Notes: generated from the sequence alone by a model not told the origin. Counted from the first letter of the stretch, positions 54,726 through 62,138 are shown. The stretch is DNA of 64,000 bases from UMGS1532 sp045542355 (GCA_045542355.1 JAZQKX010000025.1:1-64000), one strand, 5' to 3'. Program-made: numbers and translations.

Positions 54726-55301
54726 ATGAACTATAATAATTTCTCCTTTGAAAGCGCCCACGGTCTTTCAGGTCAGTTGCCACCCTCTGACCTGCCCGAA
54801 ATCTGTTTTTCGGGTCGCTCGAATGTGGGTAAATCTTCACTTATCAATAAGCTTGTGGGACGTAAGGCATTAGCCCGTGTCAGCACGAAGCCCGGCAAAA
54901 CCGTGACTGTGAACTTTTTCCGTGAAAGCGATGTCCGTCTTGCCGACCTGCCGGGTTACGGTTACGCTAAGGTTTCTTTTGCGGAAAAGGAACGCTGGGC
55001 TGAGCTTATGGAGCATTACTTCTCCTCGGACAGAAATATCAAACTGGTGGTACAGCTTGTGGATATGCGCCACCCCGCCACCGCAGACGATATCTCTATG
55101 ATTAACTATCTCATCAGCACAGGCTATAAGTTTATCATCGTGCTAACCAAAAGTGACAAGCTCAACAAAACAGAATATCGTCAGCGTTTAGAAGACTTTG
55201 GCGAACAGTTGGGAGATCTGGAATTCTTCCCCTTTTCCTCCCAAAACGGCGAGGGCTTGGACCGACTGAAATCAGCAATAGAAGCACATCTTTCGGAGTA
55301 A
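54726..55301 (+). CDS. engB: Ribosome biogenesis GTP-binding protein EngB (YsxC/YihA)
   Basis: A GTPase needed for 50S subunit assembly. The 191 residues have G1 GRSNVGKSS near residue 30, the switch region with KPGKTVTVNFF, G3 DLPGYGYAK, G4 LTKSDK and G5 FSSQNGEG. It is co-transcribed with lon and followed closely by the methyltransferase gene. Confidence 0.97.
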   Translation: MNYNNFSFESAHGLSGQLPPSDLPEICFSGRSNVGKSSLINKLVGRKALARVSTKPGKTVTVNFFRESDVRLADLPGYGYAKVSFAEKERWAELMEHYFSSDRNIKLVVQLVDMRHPATADDISMINYLISTGYKFIIVLTKSDKLNKTEYRQRLEDFGEQLGDLEFFPFSSQNGEGLDRLKSAIEAHLSE

Positions 55302-55306
55302 GAAAT

Positions 55307-56038
55307 ATGAGTTATAATGCATTTTCGGAATTCTATGACGAATTAATGGCAGATGCCCGATACGATGAACGGGCGGAATATATAATGGGTTTATTCAAAA
55401 AATTTGATAAATCCCCTGCCCTGCTTTTAGACCTTGGCTGTGGTTCGGGTGAATTCACCGTGCGATTTTCAGAAATGGGCATTGAAACCATTGGTGTTGA
55501 CCCCTCTGAGGATATGCTGGGTGTTGCCCGTGAGAAACTACCACAAGGTCTCTTTCTTCTGCAAACCGGAGCGGAACTTGATTTATACGGTACTGTAGAC
55601 GGAGCGGTGTCGCTTATGGACAGCCTCAACCACATAACTCACTATGAGGAGTTTTGTCGGACCCTTTCTCGGGTGTCGTTATTCTTAGAGCCCGAAAGAC
55701 TTTTTATATTCGATGTAAACACCGAGTATAAACATCGAAAGGTTTTGGGCAACAATGCCTTTATCACCGAGACCGATAATGTGATGTGTTGTTGGCAAAA
55801 CTTCACCGACGAGGATTTAAAAACCGACATATACTTAGATTTTTTCACAGCTGAAAGCAATGGCCTTTACAGACGTGAAAGCGATGAGTTTTCCGAAAAA
55901 GCCTACACCCCCGAAGACATCGAAAACGCCCTCAAAAATGCAGGGCTTGAAATCTTATCAATCTATGACGACCTTAGTCATAACCCGCCGAGCGACACCT
56001 CGGAGCGGATATACTATATAACCAAAAAGGTGAAATAA
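55307..56038 (+). CDS. Class I SAM-dependent methyltransferase
   Basis: A cytoplasmic methyltransferase of unknown substrate. The 243 residues have SAM motif I LLDLGCGSGEFT near residue 40, motif II GVDPSEDML near 63, and the acidic FIFDVNTEYKH segment near 130. It lies five bases after engB and one base before hslO, so it is part of the lon operon. It resembles small unassigned methyltransferases found next to hslO or engB. Confidence 0.88.
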   Translation: MSYNAFSEFYDELMADARYDERAEYIMGLFKKFDKSPALLLDLGCGSGEFTVRFSEMGIETIGVDPSEDMLGVAREKLPQGLFLLQTGAELDLYGTVDGAVSLMDSLNHITHYEEFCRTLSRVSLFLEPERLFIFDVNTEYKHRKVLGNNAFITETDNVMCCWQNFTDEDLKTDIYLDFFTAESNGLYRRESDEFSEKAYTPEDIENALKNAGLEILSIYDDLSHNPPSDTSERIYYITKKVK

Positions 56039-56039
56039 A

Positions 56040-56912
56040 ATGGGAAAATTAATCAGATGCATTACCTCCGACGGCGCTGTTATGATATCCGCTGTTGATA
56101 CCACCGACATGGTGGAAAAGGCAAAAAGTATCCATGATACCACCGCCGTTGTAACCGCCGCTTTGGGCAGACTTCTCACCGCCGCCACAATGATGGGTAA
56201 TATGATGAAGGGCGAGGAAAACAGCCTTACTCTAAGAGTGAAAGCCGACGGACCCACAGGGTCTCTTGTTGCGGTTGCTGACCCCGACGGAAATGTTAAG
56301 GGATACGTTGAAAATCCCCACGTTACAATCCCGCCTAAAGCTAACGGTAAGCTGGATGTTGGTGGCGCTGTGGGTAAAAACGGACACCTTTACGTACTAA
56401 AGGATGTGGGACTTAAAGAGCCCTATAGCGGAATTGTGCCCTTAGTTTCGGGCGAGATTGCCGAGGATATCACCTCATACTATGCCACCAGTGAGCAGAT
56501 ACCCACAGTATGCGCCTTGGGTGTGCTGGTGAACGGAGACAGAAGTGTTGCCTGTTCGGGTGGATTTATTATGCAGTTGCTCCCCGGTGCCGACGATAAG
56601 ACCATTGATAAAATCGAGGAGAATCTCCAAAAGCTCAAGCCTGTCACCACAATGTTGGCAGAAAACAAAACCATTAAGGATATTGTGGATGCCGCGCTTG
56701 AGGGCTTTGAGGTGGAAGTTCTATATACTCAGGATGTTGCATATAAATGTGATTGTTCGAGGGAAAGAGTTATGAAGGCTTTGGTCACTTTGGGACCCGA
56801 GGAGCTTCTTAAAATGGCTGAGGAAATGCCCGAAATTGAGCTTAACTGTCACTTCTGCAACATGAATTACAAGTTCACTCCGAATGAAGTAAAATCACTT
56901 GCAAAAATTTAA
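56040..56912 (+). CDS. hslO: Redox-regulated chaperone Hsp33
   Basis: A holdase chaperone switched on by oxidation. The 290 residues have the N-terminal core and the C-terminal zinc switch with four cysteines, CDCSRERV (C-x-C) and CHFCN (C-x-x-C). All four are present, so oxidative activation should work. It is the last gene of the lon-engB-methyltransferase run. Confidence 0.96.
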   Translation: MGKLIRCITSDGAVMISAVDTTDMVEKAKSIHDTTAVVTAALGRLLTAATMMGNMMKGEENSLTLRVKADGPTGSLVAVADPDGNVKGYVENPHVTIPPKANGKLDVGGAVGKNGHLYVLKDVGLKEPYSGIVPLVSGEIAEDITSYYATSEQIPTVCALGVLVNGDRSVACSGGFIMQLLPGADDKTIDKIEENLQKLKPVTTMLAENKTIKDIVDAALEGFEVEVLYTQDVAYKCDCSRERVMKALVTLGPEELLKMAEEMPEIELNCHFCNMNYKFTPNEVKSLAKI

Positions 56913-56943
56913 AAAATTATTTTAAATTTTTCAGAAAAAAGTG

Positions 56944-56972
56944 TTGACAAAGCGGAGGACTTGTGGTATTAT
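56944..56972 (+). promoter_or_regulatory. Promoter of the tRNA cluster
   Basis: TTGACA (56944-56949), 17-nt spacer, TATTAT (56967-56972), 35 bases ahead of tRNA-Val. Confidence 0.8.
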
Positions 56973-57006
56973 AATTCTCGTCGCCGATACAGGCGGCGCT
57001 AGATGT

Positions 57007-57082
57007 GGGAGCATAGCTCAGCTGGGAGAGCATCTGCCTTACAAGCAGAGGGTCATAGGTTCGAGCCCTATTGTTCCCACCA
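57007..57082 (+). tRNA. tRNA-Val (UAC)
   Basis: 76-nt cloverleaf, acceptor GGGAGCA / TGTTCCC, anticodon loop CTTACAA (UAC), TTCGAGC in the T-loop, encoded CCA. Confidence 0.96.
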
Positions 57083-57087
57083 TCTTT

Positions 57088-57164
57088 GGCCTGGTAGTTC
57101 AGCTGGTTAGAACGCTAGCCTGTCACGCTAGAGGTCGTGGGTTCGAGTCCCATCCAGGTCGCCA
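57088..57164 (+). tRNA. tRNA-Asp (GUC)
   Basis: 77-nt cloverleaf, acceptor GGCCTGG / CCAGGTC, discriminator G, anticodon GUC, encoded CCA. Five bases after tRNA-Val. Confidence 0.96.
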
Positions 57165-57167
57165 TTT

Positions 57168-57243
57168 GCCTCTGTAGCTCAGTTGGTAGAGCAGTGGACT
57201 GAAAATCCACGTGTCGTTGGTTCAATTCCGACCGGAGGCACCA
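57168..57243 (+). tRNA. tRNA-Phe (GAA)
   Basis: 76-nt cloverleaf, acceptor GCCTCTG / CGGAGGC, anticodon GAA in CTGAAAA, encoded CCA. Confidence 0.96.
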
Positions 57244-57248
57244 TGTGT

Positions 57249-57324
57249 GCGGATTTAGCTCATCTGGTAGAGCGCCACCTTGCCAAGGTGGAGGTAGCGA
57301 GTTCGAGCCTCGTAATCCGCTCCA
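57249..57324 (+). tRNA. tRNA-Gly (GCC)
   Basis: 76-nt cloverleaf, acceptor GCGGATT / AATCCGC, anticodon GCC in TTGCCAA, encoded CCA. Confidence 0.96.
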
Positions 57325-57325
57325 A

Positions 57326-57364
57326 AGGACGCTTAAAATTAAACACTTTAAGCGTCCTCTTTTT
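57326..57364 (+). terminator. Terminator between tRNA-Gly and tRNA-Cys
   Basis: A 12-bp stem AGGACGCTTAAA / TTTAAGCGTCCT followed by CTTTTT. It stands before the last tRNA of the cluster. Confidence 0.85.
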
Positions 57365-57376
57365 AAACTCAAATAT

Positions 57377-57451
<75 letters not shown>

Positions 57452-57455
57452 AAAA

Positions 57456-57483
57456 ATCTCGTTCTTCGGAACGAGATTTTTTT
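57456..57483 (+). terminator. Terminator after tRNA-Cys
   Basis: Stem ATCTCGTTC / GAACGAGAT, loop TTCG, then TTTTTTT. Confidence 0.9.
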
Positions 57484-57486
57484 ATT

Positions 57487-57620
57487 CATTGCGAAAGCAA
57501 TGGCATATCATCACGCATTAGCGTGTATATCATCAAAGGCGCTATACCGCCTTTGTATCTCATCACACCTTTAGGTGTGTATCAAAAAACTGTCGGCTTG
57601 ATGATATACAATGCTCCGCA
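57487..57620 (+). repeat. Hairpin array 1
   Basis: Five short hairpins separated by a recurring linker close to TATATCATCA: CATTGC-GAAA-GCAATG, CACGC-ATTA-GCGTG, AAGGCG...CGCCTTT, CACACCT-TT-AGGTGTG and CAATGC-TCC-GCATTG. The last hairpin runs straight into the -35 box of the following promoter. Stems differ in sequence from unit to unit while the linker is kept. Confidence 0.75.
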
Positions 57621-57649
57621 TTGATTTATTTTTGCTTTTATGCTATAAT
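57621..57649 (+). promoter_or_regulatory. Array-linked promoter 1
   Basis: TTGATT (57621-57626), 17-nt spacer with GCTTTTATGC, TATAAT (57644-57649), with a TGC extended -10. Nearly identical promoters lie at 59415-59443 and 60221-60249. Confidence 0.85.
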
Positions 57650-57669
57650 ACACCCAAGGCGGTGATTTT

Positions 57670-58059
57670 GTGAAACGGTTGAAAAGGTTATTTAATAAAA
57701 ATAGAGAATTAGATGCTAAATCCACACCTCCAATGCCTTCTTGGGATAATATAGTTGAATTACTATTCGATAAAAACTTGGATTCATTCTGCGATGAAGT
57801 AATAAACGTTTTTTATTCAAAAGATAAATCAATGCGTTATGTAGTTTTAAAAGATGAAAAAGGAATACTCACTTATCATTTAGAAGAAATCTATCAATTT
57901 GATGAAGATGAGTGGAAATATATTTGTGATAATGAAGATGCACTTCCTGCTATGTGGGAGTCACATTTGGGCAGTTGTGGATGTTCTCGATTTTCAAATG
58001 AAGAAGATTTAATGAATGATTTAGAATTCCAACCTGAATATAAGCAGTGTTTTGTATAA
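57670..58059 (+). CDS. Hypothetical protein, 129 residues
   Basis: Not recognised. It starts with GTG after AAGGCGGTG and the array-linked promoter. The protein is acidic, with no signal peptide or membrane segment, so it is probably cytoplasmic. It contains MPSWDNIVELLFDKNLDSF, a central YVVLKDEKGILTYHLEEIY beta-rich part, and a C-terminal HLGSCGCSRFSNEED with three close cysteine-type residues. Size, acidity and position as an orphan are reminiscent of immunity proteins, but no toxin is adjacent, so this is only a guess. Codon use is AT-richer than in the housekeeping genes. Confidence 0.7.
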   Translation: MKRLKRLFNKNRELDAKSTPPMPSWDNIVELLFDKNLDSFCDEVINVFYSKDKSMRYVVLKDEKGILTYHLEEIYQFDEDEWKYICDNEDALPAMWESHLGSCGCSRFSNEEDLMNDLEFQPEYKQCFV

Positions 58060-58285
58060 AACAAAGAAAATTCTCGGTTTTCGCCCAGTTCTTTTTCGTA
58101 CACGAGAGTTTTTTATCCAAGCCGATGCTCTGCATTGATTTGACCCACAAACTATATAATATACTATCGCCAAGGCTATGAAGAAGATTTAAAACAATAA
58201 TCAACTTAGGTTGTGTTTATATACTTAAGCTTTTCAAAAAATGTCGGTTTAGCATATTGCTTTTTGTCGGCTGATTTATTATAAT
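58060..58285 (+). promoter_or_regulatory. Intergenic region with a decayed array end and the promoter of the next gene
   Basis: A weak long-loop hairpin (TTCTCG / CGAGAG, 58067-58115 with TTTTTT) may end the previous gene. At 58128-58147 a CGATGC-TCT-GCATTGATTTG segment copies the last array hairpin and -35 box but lacks the standard spacing to a -10. The real promoter is TTGCTT (58257-58262), 17-nt spacer, TATAAT (58280-58285). Confidence 0.6.
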
Positions 58286-58321
58286 AAAATCAATAATATA
58301 TTTTGAACTAGGAGATTTCTT

Positions 58322-59176
58322 ATGAAAACACCCAATACATTGTCAAACAAACAAGTTTTAGAAACGAAGTATAAAAATGCACGGTCTAATTTATTGCTTG
58401 TGCTTTTGTTTACGATAATAAACATTGTACTTCTCGTTGCTAAAAGTGACGTCTACTTCCTCTTTTCCGCGTACATTCCTTATGCATTGGTTACCTTGGG
58501 AATGGCAGTTTGTGGTATGTTCCCCACCGAATATTACACAGAGGAGCTTTCAGGATTAGAGTTTTTACCAACCTCTGTTTTCGCTGTTATCTTAGGTATT
58601 GCTTTGGTAATTACGGCTATGTATCTCATCAGTTGGATTTTCTCAAAAAACAATAAGGTCGGTTGGCTTATTTTCGCATTAGTCATCTTTGCGATTGATA
58701 CAGCAGGAATGCTGTTGTTTTCAGAAATTCAGCTAGACGGGATTATCGATATTGCCTTTCACATTTGGGTGATAGTTTCACTTTCAATGGGCATAAATGC
58801 CTGTTATAAACTAAAAAAACTTACGCCCGAAGAAGAAATACCTGAAAACCCATTTGAAGCTGATGACATACAACAAGATGAGAATATTGCGTTTAATTCG
58901 GGTGTCATAAGAATTGCTGACACCGATGTAAAGGCGAGAATTTTGCTGGAAGCTCAGGCATTGGGTCATACCATTACATACCGCAGAGTAAAAAGGGTCA
59001 ATGAACTTGTAATAGACGGAAACGTGTATGATGAAATAGAAGCGCTGATTGAAACAGCACATACACTTAACGCACAAATTGATGGACATCTGATAGAGGT
59101 GGGATATGATGGAAGCATCCGTAGTTATTTAAAGGTTGACGGACAGATGACCGCGAAGAAAATCAGATTGTATTAA
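58322..59176 (+). CDS. Hypothetical membrane protein, 284 residues
   Basis: Not recognised. Four hydrophobic segments fill residues about 22-165, followed by a charged linker and a soluble C-terminal part (about 195-284) that starts RIADTDVKARILLEAQALGH and ends YLKVDGQMTAKKIRLY. No signal lipobox or catalytic motif is evident. AGGAG lies ahead of the ATG. It has its own promoter and terminator, so it is a single-gene unit in the AT-rich accessory stretch. Confidence 0.75.
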   Translation: MKTPNTLSNKQVLETKYKNARSNLLLVLLFTIINIVLLVAKSDVYFLFSAYIPYALVTLGMAVCGMFPTEYYTEELSGLEFLPTSVFAVILGIALVITAMYLISWIFSKNNKVGWLIFALVIFAIDTAGMLLFSEIQLDGIIDIAFHIWVIVSLSMGINACYKLKKLTPEEEIPENPFEADDIQQDENIAFNSGVIRIADTDVKARILLEAQALGHTITYRRVKRVNELVIDGNVYDEIEALIETAHTLNAQIDGHLIEVGYDGSIRSYLKVDGQMTAKKIRLY

Positions 59177-59210
59177 TTAAATTCTGCATTTATTTTGAAA
59201 ACGATGATTT

Positions 59211-59249
59211 GCGCCCCTCGCTCTATTTGAGCAGGGGTGTGTCTTTTTT
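59211..59249 (+). terminator. Terminator after the 284-residue membrane protein gene
   Basis: Stem formed by CCCCTCGCTC and GAGCAGGGG with flanking pairs, then TCTTTTTT. Confidence 0.8.
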
Positions 59250-59250
59250 A

Positions 59251-59414
59251 TCCAATCTGAAGGATTGGTATGTAATCGCCGCAAGGCGTATGTAATCACG
59301 CGTAGCGTGTATGTCATCCCGCAAGTGTATTTCCTTCGGATTGATTACATGCATTTTCTTGCGAAAATGATTCCATTCCCGCAACAAGTTGCGGATTACA
59401 TACAATGCTTCGCA
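59251..59414 (+). repeat. Hairpin array 2
   Basis: Six to seven short hairpins with a TATGTAATC linker: CCAATC-TGAAG-GATTGG, CGCC-GCAA-GGCG, ACGC-GTA-GCGT, a decayed unit, CATTTTC-TTGC-GAAAATG, CCGCAAC-AA-GTTGCGG and finally CAATGC-TTC-GCATTG joined to the -35 box. Linker and stems differ from array 1, but the architecture and the last unit are the same. Confidence 0.75.
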
Positions 59415-59443
59415 TTGATTTATTTCCGCTTTTATGCTATAAT
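59415..59443 (+). promoter_or_regulatory. Array-linked promoter 2
   Basis: TTGATT (59415-59420), 17-nt spacer TATTTCCGCTTTTATGC, TATAAT (59438-59443). The spacer differs from promoter 1 at only two positions. Confidence 0.85.
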
Positions 59444-59466
59444 AAACTTAAAGGTTGGTGAGGATT

Positions 59467-59934
59467 ATGATTAAACTATATTTTAAAAAGATATTAGTTA
59501 CGCTTGGTTTTATAGCCAATTACTTTTTATTAGTATTTATACTAGCATTTGTTTGGAATTTAGTTTTAAGAAATACTTTTTCTGAATTAGTTAATACTTT
59601 GATACTCGCAATATTAGCACTTGTTTTGAATTTTGTATTTGTTTGCATAATGCGATATAAAAGTTTACATCATAAAACGGATGCATTAAATAATCATTCT
59701 TTTTTTAGCATAATTAAATCAAGAGATAACATTATTCATATACTAGCATTTATTTCTATACTTCTGCCGTTTTTTGTGTCTATAGCGATAGTTGAAAACA
59801 CACCTTTGCTGCCATTAGTTGTTGGAACAATGCTTTTGCTATTGATATGTGTATTGTTATTTATGATAATAAATGCTTTAATGTGGAGTATAGTATTTAA
59901 GCTATTTATGTGTAAAAATATTTCAAAAACATAA
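59467..59934 (+). CDS. Hypothetical membrane protein, 155 residues
   Basis: Not recognised. Four hydrophobic segments, pairs at about residues 10-55 and 90-150, with a short basic loop (MRYKSLHHKTDALNN) between them; no motif that names a family. The ATG at 59467 has GGTGA five bases ahead. Very AT-rich with leucine and isoleucine codons TTA/ATA, unlike the core genes in this window. Confidence 0.7.
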   Translation: MIKLYFKKILVTLGFIANYFLLVFILAFVWNLVLRNTFSELVNTLILAILALVLNFVFVCIMRYKSLHHKTDALNNHSFFSIIKSRDNIIHILAFISILLPFFVSIAIVENTPLLPLVVGTMLLLLICVLLFMIINALMWSIVFKLFMCKNISKT

Positions 59935-59995
59935 AACAAGAAAAATAACGGTTTTTAGGCACATTCCATTCGTGTCATTAAGTTCAAAACGCACA

Positions 59996-60030
59996 AAAAA
60001 TCTCGTTCACGCAAGTGGACGGGATTTTTA
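59996..60030 (+). terminator. Terminator after the 155-residue membrane protein gene
   Basis: Stem AAATCTCGTTCAC / GTGGACGGGATTT (G-T pairs included) with a GCAA loop and TTTTTACTTTTT tail. Confidence 0.8.
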
Positions 60031-60084
60031 CTTTTTCACTTTTCACTAAAACTCGCTTTCGGGATTTTTGGAAGGTAATAAGTA

Positions 60085-60141
60085 ATAAGAACCTGACCCA
60101 CCATCACAATTAAAATTGTGGGTGGGTGCCCCAGAACCTTG
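60085..60141 (-). repeat. Structured intergenic repeat, copy B
   Basis: Inverted relative to copy A at 193-250. On the minus strand the core reads ACCCACC-CACAATT...AATTGTG-AT-GGTGGGT, with flanks AAGGTTCTGGGGC and CAGGTTCTTATTA. Compared with copy A, one G-C pair in each stem has become A-T with both partners changed. It lies between array 3 and the previous terminator. Confidence 0.75.
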
Positions 60142-60185
60142 TAACTCGCTTAGCTCGTAATATGTGAATAGTGAAGAAGTAAGGT

Positions 60186-60220
60186 ATGGCTTCGCCACGA
60201 ATCAAATACAATGCACCTCA
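60186..60220 (+). repeat. Hairpin array 3 (reduced)
   Basis: Only two units remain: TGGC-TTCG-CCA and CAATG-CACCT-CATTG, the latter fused to the following -35 box as in arrays 1 and 2. Confidence 0.6.
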
Positions 60221-60249
60221 TTGATTTACTTTTGATTTTATGCTATAAT
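60221..60249 (+). promoter_or_regulatory. Array-linked promoter 3
   Basis: TTGATT (60221-60226), 17-nt spacer TACTTTTGATTTTATGC, TATAAT (60244-60249), again with the TGC extended -10. Confidence 0.85.
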
Positions 60250-60323
60250 CAACGTACTCGGAATGCTATTACATGACAAAACACATTGGAAGGTGAATTG
60301 AAACGAAGACATTATCTTTTATT

Positions 60324-60860
60324 ATGAGCACAATAGCTCTTGCTTTATTTTGTGGTAGTTATTTTTTTGACAATAAAAAGAAATATCTGATTTTACAATT
60401 AACCGGCAACGTTTTTTTATCTTTCTCTTATTTCTTTATGGGCGCCTATTTTACCATGGTTTCGGTCGCCTTAGGAATAGTTCGAGGATTAATTTGTTAT
60501 ACATATGAAAAAAACAATAAAAAGGTTCCATTGTATATGATAATAGGGTTGTGTTTTGTAACCGTTTCGAATTATATCTTAATAAACTATGTTATTTTAT
60601 CTGGGACATCATCGCCATGGGATGTTTTGTATATGGTTGCCTCTTGCATGTATGCAATCACATTTGCCATGAGAAATATTAAGTTAATGCGATATGTGAT
60701 ATTAATCCCTCACATAAGTGCAGTTTCTTACAATCTGCTTGTTAATGCTCCTATTTCCTCAGCGATATCTTATGGGATTGAATTTGTGATTACAATTGTT
60801 GCTATTATTAAATTTCATATTCAAGAAAAGCACGAAAGAAAAATGAGAACGGTTAAATAA
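60324..60860 (+). CDS. YgjV-like membrane protein
   Basis: A 178-residue, six-segment membrane protein resembling the YgjV family of unknown function (repeated short helices, LILQLTGNVFLSFSYFFMGAYFT, VRGLICYTYEKNNKK). The start is uncertain. The ATG at 60324 has no ribosome binding site, while GGAAGGTGA with a TTG (60298) lies upstream in another frame; one inserted base would join that TTG to this gene and give a full first helix (KTLSFIMSTIALAL). Either a frameshift or an unusual start codon is involved. Confidence 0.72.
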   Translation: MSTIALALFCGSYFFDNKKKYLILQLTGNVFLSFSYFFMGAYFTMVSVALGIVRGLICYTYEKNNKKVPLYMIIGLCFVTVSNYILINYVILSGTSSPWDVLYMVASCMYAITFAMRNIKLMRYVILIPHISAVSYNLLVNAPISSAISYGIEFVITIVAIIKFHIQEKHERKMRTVK

Positions 60861-60973
60861 ACACTCGTTTAGTGATTTATTTGTATGTTTACTAATTTGC
60901 TATCTGTAGTTAATTCTAAGGAATGTAATCGCTAAAATTCTGGGGTCTTGTTAGTTTCTCGAAAAGCAGAGAC

Positions 60974-61000
60974 AAAAGCACTTCGTTTGAAGTGCTTTTT
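60974..61000 (+). terminator. Terminator downstream of the YgjV-like gene
   Basis: Stem AAGCACTTC / GAAGTGCTT, GTTT loop, TTTTT tail, about 115 bases after the stop codon. Confidence 0.8.
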
Positions 61001-61010
61001 GCTTTGTCTT

Positions 61011-61169
61011 TTATACCTGCTGGATCACACCACAGCCTATTTTGATACCAGCGTTACTGGCGGGCTGAGTGATAAAATCATGCGCTTTATCGTGTATCAC
61101 TACCATACATTCGAGGACATCTCCAACACGGAAACGCCCGGTCATCACCGCCAAATAGCCACTAGGCTT
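61011..61169 (-). pseudogene. C-terminal fragment of a Cu/Zn superoxide dismutase-like gene
   Basis: On the minus strand 52 codons read ...TGRFRVGDVLECMVVIHDKA followed by HDFITQPASNAGIKIGCGVI and QQV-stop. The VVIH...DDF..QPSGNAG..I.CGVI pattern is the C-terminal signature of SodC-type proteins, with the metal-site aspartate changed (KAHDF for the usual DDF neighbourhood). Upstream in the same frame there is a TGA (61170-61172), and no start or N-terminal copper ligands are found. It looks like the remnant of a decayed gene. Confidence 0.65.
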
Positions 61170-61242
61170 TCACGCTTTAACGGATGGAATTGCTCGTAAA
61201 AATTATGCCTGATAAATTATTGAATTTCTTTTGTTTACAGCC

Positions 61243-61271
61243 TTGTCAAACGCATAAATTTGTGGTATGAT
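61243..61271 (+). promoter_or_regulatory. Promoter of tRNA-Val (GAC)
   Basis: TTGTCA (61243-61248), 17-nt spacer, TATGAT (61266-61271), ten bases before the tRNA. Confidence 0.75.
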
Positions 61272-61281
61272 AAGGTTACAT

Positions 61282-61358
61282 GGAGGCATAGCTCAGCTGG
61301 TTAGAGTACTTGCTTGACATGCAAGGGGTCGGTGGTTCAAGTCCACTTGTCTCCACCA
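61282..61358 (+). tRNA. tRNA-Val (GAC)
   Basis: 77-nt cloverleaf, acceptor GGAGGCA / TGTCTCC, anticodon loop TTGACAT (GAC), encoded CCA. It is a second valine isoacceptor besides the UAC one at 57007. Confidence 0.95.
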
Positions 61359-61360
61359 AA

Positions 61361-61388
61361 AACCTCGTTCGGCGCAACGAGGTTTTTT
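61361..61388 (+). terminator. Terminator after tRNA-Val (GAC)
   Basis: Stem AACCTCGTT / AACGAGGTT with a 6-nt loop and TTTTTT. It stands between the tRNA and the PHP gene, which may be transcribed by read-through. Confidence 0.88.
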
Positions 61389-61412
61389 ACACATTGTAAA
61401 GTGGTGAGAAAT

Positions 61413-62138
61413 ATGAACCCGAAGAATTTGAAGAAAAAACTTATGTCTAAATATAAACACAGAATAGAGCTTCATGCCCACACCAACCCTGCCAGTAGTT
61501 GCAGCGAAGTGTCCCCAAAGGAATTGGTAAGAATTTACAAAGAGTTGGGATATGATGCAATCACAATAACAAACCACTTTATATATGGTTTTGCCGGTAG
61601 GAACAAAGAGGATTGCGTAAACACTATTTTAGAAGATTATAAAGAAGCGGAAAAATATGGCGAAGAATTAGGTATAAAAGTTTATCTCGGAGCAGAAATA
61701 AGATTTACTGAGAATATAAACGATTATCTTATTTACGGTGTAGACCAGCAGAAGCTGGGGGAAATCTATGACCTTTTGCCAAACGGCATAGAGTATTTCA
61801 GAAAGAATTACGATATGCCCAGAAGTGTATTCCTACAGGCACACCCATTCAGAGATGGGATGGAAAGAGTCTCCCCTGACCTTTTAGACGGAATAGAAGT
61901 ATTTAATCTGCACCCCGGCCATAATTCCAGAGTGGGTCTTGCCTCGGTATTGGCTCTGGAAAACAACCATAAAATTATAACCGCAGGAACGGATTTCCAC
62001 CACACCCAGCGAGGTCATGAGGGAATTACAGCCCTGAGATGCCACCAACTTCCCAAAGACAGCTTTGGGTTAGCAAAATTGCTTAAAAGCGGTGACTATT
62101 TACTTGAAACCGGCAGAAACAATATTATAATCCCTTGA
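61413..62138 (+). CDS. PHP-domain metal-dependent phosphoesterase
   Basis: Probably hydrolyses a phosphoester; the substrate is unknown. The 241 residues carry the PHP metal ligands: ELHAHTNPASSCS (H-x-H near residue 20), TITNHF, YLGAEIRF (Glu), LQAHPFR (His) and TAGTDFHH (Asp-x-His). It starts at MNPKNLKKK, five bases after GGTGAG. It stands alone between a tRNA terminator and its own terminator. Confidence 0.88.
   Translation: MNPKNLKKKLMSKYKHRIELHAHTNPASSCSEVSPKELVRIYKELGYDAITITNHFIYGFAGRNKEDCVNTILEDYKEAEKYGEELGIKVYLGAEIRFTENINDYLIYGVDQQKLGEIYDLLPNGIEYFRKNYDMPRSVFLQAHPFRDGMERVSPDLLDGIEVFNLHPGHNSRVGLASVLALENNHKIITAGTDFHHTQRGHEGITALRCHQLPKDSFGLAKLLKSGDYLLETGRNNIIIP

Noticed and set aside
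57487..57620. Hairpin array as a CRISPR array
   Set aside because: Units are short, the stems vary while the linkers are kept, spacing is irregular and no cas gene is present.
60948..61199. An 83-codon plus-strand frame before tRNA-Val
   Set aside because: It runs through a terminator hairpin and lies antisense to the SodC-like remnant; no ribosome binding site.
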